Assembly: GCA_910585555.1 (NCBI GenBank)
Contig: CAJUFU010000087.1
Span: 1-9,935 of the forward strand
Source: an uncultured Lachnospiraceae bacterium
GTDB taxonomy: Bacteria > Bacillota > Clostridia > Lachnospirales > Lachnospiraceae
DNA length: 9,935 nt
Direction: 5' to 3'
Position numbers and translations under genes: made by a program. The notes under the pieces were generated by a model. It saw only the letters and a list, made by a program, of their open reading frames with translations. It was not told the origin of the DNA and did not search any database. Below are positions 5,304 through 9,935 of this stretch, in pieces (the stretch's first letter is position 1; the number at the start of each line of letters is the position of its first letter).

Positions 5304-5341
5304 AATCCCCTGCCGCAGGGCAAAAGACGCAGAATCCCCTG
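5304..5341. repeat. Direct repeat and short hairpin upstream of the 130-residue gene
   Basis: The 9-mer AATCCCCTG occurs exactly at 5304-5312 and 5333-5341. The first copy also forms a small hairpin, CCCTG (5308-5312) with CAGGG (5316-5320), loop CCG, within the predicted mRNA leader. The second copy overlaps the predicted start of transcription. The function is unknown; a regulator site is possible. Confidence 0.35.
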
Positions 5342-5342
5342 T

Positions 5343-5370
5343 GTTTTATCATTTTATCACACCTATCCAA
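5343..5370 (-). promoter_or_regulatory. Probable promoter of the 130-residue/HAAS gene pair
   Basis: On the minus strand, TTGGAT (5365-5370) and TAAAAC (5343-5348) are 16 bp apart, and TG one base before the -10 box makes an extended -10 (TGATAAAAC). Predicted start is near 5336, giving a leader of about 56 nt before the GTG. Confidence 0.45.
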
Positions 5371-5402
5371 GATTTACTACGACTGGTTTCTTAATTTATT
5401 AT

Positions 5403-5448
5403 AAAAAATCGAGCATAGCTCGATTACGAGGACTGCTTCGCAGCCTCG
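5403..5448 (-). terminator. Double hairpin with T-run, second terminator or dispersed palindromic element
   Basis: Read on the minus strand, the first hairpin pairs CGAGG-CTGC with GCAG-(T)-CCTCG around GAA (5427-5448), with one bulged base. The second pairs AATCGAGC with GCTCGATT (5407-5425, loop TAT) and is followed by TTTTTTAT. The second hairpin alone satisfies the rules for an intrinsic terminator. Because the regulator gene already has its own terminator nearer its stop, this may be a back-up terminator or a mobile palindromic repeat unit. Confidence 0.55.
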
Positions 5449-5474
5449 GATGTAACCGAAAAGTTTCCTATACC

Positions 5475-5504
5475 AAAAAAAGCAGTGCCTTCACCAGACA
5501 CTGC
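5475..5504 (-). terminator. Intrinsic terminator of the LacI-family gene
   Basis: On the minus strand, GCAGTG (5499-5504) pairs with CACTGC (5482-5487) and is followed by seven T (5475-5481). It starts about 21 nt after the regulator's stop codon. The stem is only 6 bp with an 11-base loop, but the T-run is uninterrupted. Confidence 0.8.
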
Positions 5505-5525
5505 CCACATCCTGACATATTCCTT

Positions 5526-6542
5526 TCACACATTAAGATCTGCTACAGAGTTCCCTTCATACACATGTCCATCTACAAAAATCTGCTCCACTAACGTCGT
5601 CTTCGGGTGTTCAATTAAGCTAATCAATTTCTCCCCCGCCTTCTGTCCCAGCCTCTTGGTGTCCTGGACAAGGGTCGTAAGCGTAGGTTCAATATGTCTG
5701 GCAATTCTGATACCGTCATATCCTGCCACCGAAATATCCTCCGGTATCCTGAGTTCTCTCTCCTTGATTGCATTAATCCCGCCAAAAGCTGCGAAATCAT
5801 CCGGATAAAGGATACAGGTGGGCCGCTCTTTTAAAGCAAGCAGTCTCATGGTCTCCTTATAGGTAGCCGTAGTATTACGGTAAGGCGCCATGCTGACATA
5901 TTCGTCCGGAATGTCCAGCCCCAGCTTCGCCGCTGTCCGATAGAAAGCCGAAAGCCTGCTCTGCGTAACCGCGGAGTCCGCGCCATGAATATACGCAATC
6001 CTGCGGTGTCCTCTTCCATATATATAGGTTAAGAGGTCCTGCATACCCTGCACATTATTGGACATAATCGCACTGACATTGTTAAAGATATGGTCTAGCG
6101 TAACCACAGGGATATTGCCCCGTACAAGCTGCATAATCTCCTGGGAATAAAAATCTGCACAGACAATCGCAATCCCATCAAATCCTCTGGACTTACAATG
6201 TTCCAAATAGGATATACGCTCTGAGCGCGCCTTAGAAGAATTTACGAAAGTAATGTCATATCCCTGCTCCTCCACAGTCCTTTTAAAGCTGTCCAGCACA
6301 AACGCATAGTAATCATGCGTCAGGCCGCTGTAAGCTTCTTCCGCAAAAAGCACCCCGATATTATAGGTGCGGCGCGTCTTTAACGCCTTAGCCATTGAAT
6401 TGGGAAGATATCCCATTTCGTCCGCCACCTTCTTAATGTACTTTTTGGTCTCTAATCCGATATCGTTGTGATCGTTGAGCGCTTTACTGACTGTTGCCAC
6501 CGATACACCACAGGCAATCGAGATATCTTTCATTGATACCAT
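5526..6542 (-). CDS. LacI-family transcriptional regulator, probable repressor of cellobiose phosphorylase
   Basis: A 338-residue protein of normal LacI/GalR length. An N-terminal helix-turn-helix (about 4-24) carries the recognition segment VSVATVSKALN (13-23). The hinge region is YLPNSMAKALKTRRT (45-59), and the periplasmic-binding-like effector domain runs from about 61 to 330, with typical segments GFDGIAIV, IPVVTLDH, GHRRIAYIHG, ILYPDDFAAFGGINAI and IPEDISVAGYDG. It binds DNA as a dimer and responds to a small sugar-type ligand; the ligand is inferred from its divergent neighbour, the cellobiose phosphorylase. AGAGGG lies 8 nt before the ATG used; Met4 is a possible alternative start. 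Two operator-like sites lie in the shared intergenic region, one near its own start, suggesting autoregulation. It has its own terminator. Confidence 0.93.
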   Translation of the reverse strand: MVSMKDISIACGVSVATVSKALNDHNDIGLETKKYIKKVADEMGYLPNSMAKALKTRRTYNIGVLFAEEAYSGLTHDYYAFVLDSFKRTVEEQGYDITFVNSSKARSERISYLEHCKSRGFDGIAIVCADFYSQEIMQLVRGNIPVVTLDHIFNNVSAIMSNNVQGMQDLLTYIYGRGHRRIAYIHGADSAVTQSRLSAFYRTAAKLGLDIPDEYVSMAPYRNTTATYKETMRLLALKERPTCILYPDDFAAFGGINAIKERELRIPEDISVAGYDGIRIARHIEPTLTTLVQDTKRLGQKAGEKLISLIEHPKTTLVEQIFVDGHVYEGNSVADLNV

Positions 6543-6596
6543 GCTGCAATCCCTCTCATTTTTACGAATTATGACCCCATCTTGCGGCCTAATTCG

Positions 6597-6611
6597 CTTA
6601 ACCGTTTTCGT
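6597..6611. promoter_or_regulatory. Operator-like site O1 (near regulator gene)
   Basis: CTTAACCGTTTTCGT matches the site at 6813-6827 at 14 of 15 positions. On the other strand it reads AAAACGGTTAAG, a partial palindrome around a central CG as is usual for LacI-family operators. It lies downstream of a TATAAA -10-like box on the minus strand (6632-6637), so occupancy could repress the regulator's own gene. Confidence 0.55.
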
Positions 6612-6631
6612 ACTTTTAGTTTACAACACAT

Positions 6632-6637
6632 TTTATA
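6632..6637 (-). promoter_or_regulatory. Possible -10 box of the LacI-family gene
   Basis: TATAAA, preceded directly by TG, on the minus strand would start transcription near 6625, about 83 nt before the ATG. I see no good -35 box at 17 bp, so the promoter would be weak or activator-independent through its TG element. Low certainty. Confidence 0.3.
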
Positions 6638-6774
6638 CATATGCAAGTCCTATTTCATTTTATTTTTGTACAGTTTGTATAAATCCAGCAACTATTTCAT
6701 CTCACATTTCTTCTGAAATTCACACTTTTAACTCGCTTTTAGCCGGATACCAATTTTACAAATACTATTGCTTT

Positions 6775-6803
6775 TTTCATTCTGATTTTTGTAAATATAT
6801 AAT
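6775..6803 (+). promoter_or_regulatory. Probable promoter of the cellobiose phosphorylase gene
   Basis: A perfect TATAAT (6798-6803) has a poor -35 match, TTTCAT (6775-6780), at 17 bp. Predicted start is near 6810, three bases before operator-like site O2, so a bound repressor would block initiation or early elongation. The rest of 6640-6790 is AT-rich with no other feature I can support. Confidence 0.5.
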
Positions 6804-6812
6804 GCCCTTTTA

Positions 6813-6827
6813 CTTAATCGTTTTCGT
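6813..6827. promoter_or_regulatory. Operator-like site O2 (near phosphorylase gene)
   Basis: CTTAATCGTTTTCGT differs from O1 (6597-6611) only at one position (T for C). It lies at about +4 to +18 of the predicted phosphorylase transcript. O1 and O2 are in the same orientation with centres 216 bp apart, which would allow a repressor tetramer or two dimers to loop the intergenic DNA; looping is inferred. Confidence 0.55.
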
Positions 6828-6887
6828 TTTTTAAGTGATTAAAGTACTACTGGTAACGCAAATACATGTAAAAAGGAGAATGTCACT

Positions 6888-9329
6888 ATGAAATTTGGCT
6901 ATTTTGATGACGCGAACCGCGAGTACGTCATTACCACACCCAGGACACCCCTGCCCTGGATTAATTATCTGGGCTGTAACGAATTCTTTACCCTAATCTC
7001 CAATACCTGCGGAGGATATACCTTTTATAAGGATGCCAAACTTCTGCGCATGACCAGATATCGTTATAATGACGTGCCAAACGATATCAACGGCAAATAC
7101 TTTTATATCAAAGACAAGGATACGGTCTGGAATCCCGGCTGGAAACCTACCCAGACGGAACTTGACAGCTATGAGTGCAGGCACGGCATCGGCTACAGCC
7201 GTTTCACCGGTGCAAAGAACGGCCTCGAAGCAAGTGTTCTCACCTTTGTGCCCATGGATGACAACTGTGAGATCAGTCAGGTAAAACTCACCAACACAAG
7301 TAACGATATAAAAACAGTTACCCTTTTCTCTTACGTAGAATGGTGCCTCTGGAATGCAGACGATGATTCCCGCAACTTCCAGCGCAACTTAAATACCGGC
7401 GAAGTGGAAGTAACAGGCTCCACCATTTATCACAAAACTGAGTACAGAGAACGCAGGAATCATTATGCGGTCTATTCGGTAAATACCCCGGTAGACGGTT
7501 TCGACACAAGCAGAGATGCCTTCCTTGGTGCGTACCGCAATGCCGCCAATCCGGAAGCCGTGGAAAAAGGACAGGCGTCCAACTCTTTGGCAAACGGATG
7601 GTCCCCCATTGCATCCCATCAAATTAATGTGACTCTGCAGCCTGGGGAAAACAAAACTTTTATCTTCGTCCTGGGTTATGTGGAAAATCCCCAAGACCAA
7701 AAATGGGAGGCGCCCGGTATCATCAACAAAAAGCCCGCGGAGGCTCTTCTTGCAAAGTACAGAACAGATGCCGATGTGGAACAGGCTTTTAGTAAGCTGA
7801 ACGATTACTGGAACAATCTACTTTCTAAATATACTGTGACCTCTTCCAATGACAAGGTAGACCGCATGGTCAATATCTGGAACCAGTATCAGTGCATGGT
7901 GACCTTCAACATGTCCCGCTCCGCTTCCTACTACGAATCCGGCATCGGGCGCGGCATGGGCTTTCGAGATTCCTGCCAGGATTTGTTAGGTTTCGTACAT
8001 CTGATACCGGACCGTGCGAGACAGCGTATCATCGACATTGCTTCCACCCAATTTCAGGACGGCAGCGCTTATCATCAATACCAGCCGCTCACCAAGAAGG
8101 GCAATTCCGATATCGGCAGCGGTTTCAATGACGACCCGCTTTGGCTGATTGCAGGCACTTCCGCCTATGTGCGTGAAAGCGGTGATACCTCCATCTTGAC
8201 AGAACTGGTTCCCTATGACAACGATATGTCCGTGGCGAAACCTTTGATGGACCATCTGAAACGCTCCTTTGATTATACGGTCAACCATAAAGGCCCCCAT
8301 GCCCTGCCGTTAATTGGCCGCGCTGACTGGAACGACTGCCTGAACTTAAACTGCTTCTCAGAACATCCCGGGGAATCTTTCCAGACCTTCGGTCCCTCGG
8401 AGGGCCCTGTGGCAGAATCCGTATTCATCGCAGGCATGTTCGTCAAATACGGCGAGGAATACGCACAGCTATGTGAACTTATGGACGATCAGGCCGAGGC
8501 CGATTATGCCCGTGCCGAAGTCCAGAAAATGTACGATGCCATATTAAAAGACGGCTGGGACGGCGATTGGTTTGTCCGTGCCTACGACGCTTACGGCAAG
8601 AAGATCGGCTCTAAGGAATGTGAGGAGGGGCAGATTTATATCGAATCCAACGGCTTCTGTCCTCTGGCCGGTATCGGCGTGAAGGAAGGCCTTGCTAAAA
8701 AGGCTCTGGACTCCGTCAAAGAAAAGCTGGATACCAAGTATGGCGTCATGATCTTACAGCCTGCTTACACCAAATATCATCTGGAACTGGGTGAAATTTC
8801 CTCCTACCCGCCGGGATATAAAGAAAACGCCGGTATTTTCTGCCATAATAATCCTTGGGTATCCATCGCAGAGACCGTTATCGGGCGTGGCGACAGGGCT
8901 TTCGAGATTTATCAAAAGACCTGCCCTGCCTATGTGGAAGAGTTCAGCGAAATCCACCGCACTGAACCTTACGTTTACTCCCAGATGGTTGCGGGCGCAG
9001 ATGCGAAGACCCATGGCGAAGCCAAAAACAGCTGGCTGACTGGTACGGCGGCATGGACTTTCGTAAATATATCTCAGCATATCCTGGGTGTATATCCCAC
9101 CCATCAGGGGCTTCGTATTGACCCCTGCGTGCCGAAAAACTTCGGGGACTTTACACTGACCAGGAAATTCCGGGAAGGGACTTATAACATCAAAGTTATA
9201 AACCCTGACAACGTGGAGAAAGGCGTGAAATCAATCACTGTGGACGGTAAAGCCGTAGAAGGTTGTGTTGTGCCTTATGAGAAGGGTAAGAGCAATTATG
9301 ATGTGGTGGTGACTATGGGAACATGTTAA
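6888..9329 (+). CDS. cbp: Cellobiose phosphorylase (glycoside hydrolase family 94)
   Basis: An 813-residue cytosolic enzyme that splits cellobiose with phosphate into alpha-glucose 1-phosphate and glucose, saving ATP. The N-terminus (MKFGYFDDANREYVITTPRTP), ECRHGIGYS and CQDLLGFVH closely resemble Clostridium thermocellum cellobiose phosphorylase as I recall it, and length is equal to the family's. The domain order is N-terminal beta-sandwich (to about 290), helical linker, (alpha/alpha)6 barrel, then small C-terminal beta domain. By alignment with the Cellvibrio gilvus enzyme, the general acid is Asp483 in ADWND; glucose-site residues are Arg355 and Asp361; phosphate-site residues are Arg344, His653, Gln699, Thr718 and Gly719. 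All are present, so it should be active. AAAGGAG lies 8 nt before the ATG. It is transcribed alone, divergent from the LacI-type gene, and followed by a strong terminator. No cellobiose transporter is in the window. Confidence 0.97.
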   Translation: MKFGYFDDANREYVITTPRTPLPWINYLGCNEFFTLISNTCGGYTFYKDAKLLRMTRYRYNDVPNDINGKYFYIKDKDTVWNPGWKPTQTELDSYECRHGIGYSRFTGAKNGLEASVLTFVPMDDNCEISQVKLTNTSNDIKTVTLFSYVEWCLWNADDDSRNFQRNLNTGEVEVTGSTIYHKTEYRERRNHYAVYSVNTPVDGFDTSRDAFLGAYRNAANPEAVEKGQASNSLANGWSPIASHQINVTLQPGENKTFIFVLGYVENPQDQKWEAPGIINKKPAEALLAKYRTDADVEQAFSKLNDYWNNLLSKYTVTSSNDKVDRMVNIWNQYQCMVTFNMSRSASYYESGIGRGMGFRDSCQDLLGFVHLIPDRARQRIIDIASTQFQDGSAYHQYQPLTKKGNSDIGSGFNDDPLWLIAGTSAYVRESGDTSILTELVPYDNDMSVAKPLMDHLKRSFDYTVNHKGPHALPLIGRADWNDCLNLNCFSEHPGESFQTFGPSEGPVAESVFIAGMFVKYGEEYAQLCELMDDQAEADYARAEVQKMYDAILKDGWDGDWFVRAYDAYGKKIGSKECEEGQIYIESNGFCPLAGIGVKEGLAKKALDSVKEKLDTKYGVMILQPAYTKYHLELGEISSYPPGYKENAGIFCHNNPWVSIAETVIGRGDRAFEIYQKTCPAYVEEFSEIHRTEPYVYSQMVAGADAKTHGEAKNSWLTGTAAWTFVNISQHILGVYPTHQGLRIDPCVPKNFGDFTLTRKFREGTYNIKVINPDNVEKGVKSITVDGKAVEGCVVPYEKGKSNYDVVVTMGTC

Positions 9330-9333
9330 GTCA

Positions 9334-9376
9334 AGAATCCGCATACGTTTTATCGTATGCGGATTCTCTTATTTTA
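9334..9376 (+). terminator. Strong intrinsic terminator of the phosphorylase gene
   Basis: AGAATCCGCATACG (9334-9347) and CGTATGCGGATTCT (9354-9367) form a perfect 14-bp stem with the loop TTTTAT, followed by CTTATTTTA. It begins 4 nt after the stop codon, which shows that the phosphorylase gene is the end of its transcription unit. Confidence 0.92.
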
Positions 9377-9397
9377 TGGTATAGAAAATTTTTCCGC

Positions 9398-9720
9398 TTA
9401 TATACCGTACTCAGCCATATAAGCGGCCGCCTTTTCCTCCGTCATTTCAAACTTCTCGACGCATTTTTCGATAATGATTTCTCTGGGAATTCTGAGCTCT
9501 TTACTGATTTCCAGCAGTGCCCGTATGCATCCTTCCTCTTTAAATCTCTCTGTCTTTCATGCTACGCTTTCTTCTGTCTCCACTGCTTGTTATACGCAAT
9601 GCTCTCTGAAAGCATATTCCTTACTACCTGTCTTCCGCCAAACAAAGCTCCGTTTACCTGGTCGGCAAATCTTTGATTATCATCCAGATAATCAAACTGA
9701 TACGCATCTTTTACACCCAT
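9398..9720 (-). pseudogene. Decayed Rpn-family (PD-(D/E)XK) nuclease/transposase-like gene
   Basis: Two fragments in different frames remain of a protein normally about 300 residues long. The N-terminal piece (9720-9562) begins MGVKDAYQFDYLDDNQRFAD and reaches GRQVV, then continues directly as RNMLSESIAYNKQW, a segment that lies roughly 60-90 residues further on in intact relatives, and stops at TAG after 52 residues. The C-terminal piece (about 9556-9398, after a TGA in its own frame) contains ERFKEEGCIRALLEISKELR and ends AAAYMAEYGI, the usual end of these Clostridial proteins. The deleted central part held the nuclease active site, so it cannot be functional. A GGAGG ribosome binding site and a promoter are still in place upstream. 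Family assignment rests on my memory of such proteins, which are abundant, often multicopy and horizontally acquired in Lachnospiraceae. Confidence 0.72.
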
Positions 9721-9824
9721 CGGCCTTCCTCCCTTATTTTCTTTTTCGCATATAAGGGATTCAAGTTCTACGATGTGTCACAGACGTGATATCAGAATTT
9801 CAGATTCCCAGATATGTTTTATCA

Positions 9825-9853
9825 ATCATATCATACTCTTGTATTTTTGTAAA
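9825..9853 (-). promoter_or_regulatory. Promoter upstream of the Rpn-like pseudogene
   Basis: On the minus strand, TTTACA (9848-9853) and TATGAT (9825-9830) are 17 bp apart, with predicted start near 9818 and a leader of about 100 nt. It suggests that the remnant may still be transcribed. The remaining bases to 9935 are AT-rich and hold nothing else I can support. Confidence 0.45.
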
Positions 9854-9935
9854 GTTTTATTTGCAAAAGCAGAACCAATGAAGAATTGTAAAATAATACG
9901 CAACTGGTATTTGCTTTTTAGCACTTACCAAATTC

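Noticed and set aside
5304..5341. Mutually exclusive hairpins (CAGGG pairing with either CCCCTG copy), as in an attenuator or riboswitch.
   Set aside because: The predicted transcription start near 5336 leaves most of the upstream copy outside the RNA, and the stems are only 5 bp. I keep it as a direct repeat only.
6475..6834. Plus-strand 119-codon frame ahead of the phosphorylase gene.
   Set aside because: It starts inside the antisense of the regulator gene, has no ribosome binding site, and runs through the AT-rich intergenic region with promoter and operator signals.
6840..6870. Catabolite-repression (cre) site upstream of the phosphorylase start (TGGTAACGCAAATACA).
   Set aside because: It mismatches the cre consensus at conserved positions and lacks the required palindromic symmetry.

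Overview
The window looks like a chromosomal segment of a Gram-positive, spore-former-type Clostridia, most probably a Lachnospiraceae member. The grounds are the TTGACA/TATAAT promoters, strong AGGAGG-type ribosome binding sites, a HAAS/DUF1700 membrane protein, an rdgB-phosphodiesterase gene pair, tRNAs without encoded CCA, and a cellobiose phosphorylase very like that of Clostridium thermocellum. No database was consulted, so this is inference from recognised families.

Layout. (1) 1-331: three tRNA genes on the minus strand, Pro(TGG), Gly(TCC) and a truncated Arg(TCT), read from a perfect-consensus promoter. (2) 427-3851: a tight minus-strand operon in the order THUMP-domain rRNA methyltransferase, amidase-like membrane protein, RdgB nucleotide pyrophosphatase, YfcE-type phosphodiesterase. 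Its promoter places transcription start exactly on the first ATG, so the methyltransferase mRNA is predicted to be leaderless. The amidase-like protein has lost all four metal-binding/catalytic residues. (3) 3869-4368: a region with a 52-residue Asn/Gln/Ser-rich small gene with a perfect ribosome binding site, a cluster of GTAC-core repeats, and a candidate small RNA on the plus strand made of two hairpins with C-rich single-stranded segments. (4) 4369-5370: a two-gene minus-strand unit, an unrecognised 130-residue protein followed by a HAAS/DUF1700 membrane protein. (5) 5403-6542: a LacI-family regulator with its terminator and a second double hairpin downstream. (6) 6543-9377: divergent from the regulator, a single-gene cellobiose phosphorylase unit with two near-identical operator-like sites and a strong terminator. 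(7) 9398-9853: a heavily decayed Rpn-family (PD-(D/E)XK) nuclease/transposase-like pseudogene with its promoter still visible.

How it fits together. The left operon is housekeeping: rRNA modification, nucleotide-pool cleaning and probably envelope function. The right side is a catabolic module in which the LacI-type protein probably senses a cello-oligosaccharide-related signal and represses the phosphorylase that splits cellobiose into glucose 1-phosphate and glucose; no cellobiose transporter lies in the window. I see no clear defence system, CRISPR array or intact mobile element. The least ordinary items are the inactivated amidase, the predicted leaderless mRNA, and the small-gene/small-RNA region around 3.9-4.35 kb.
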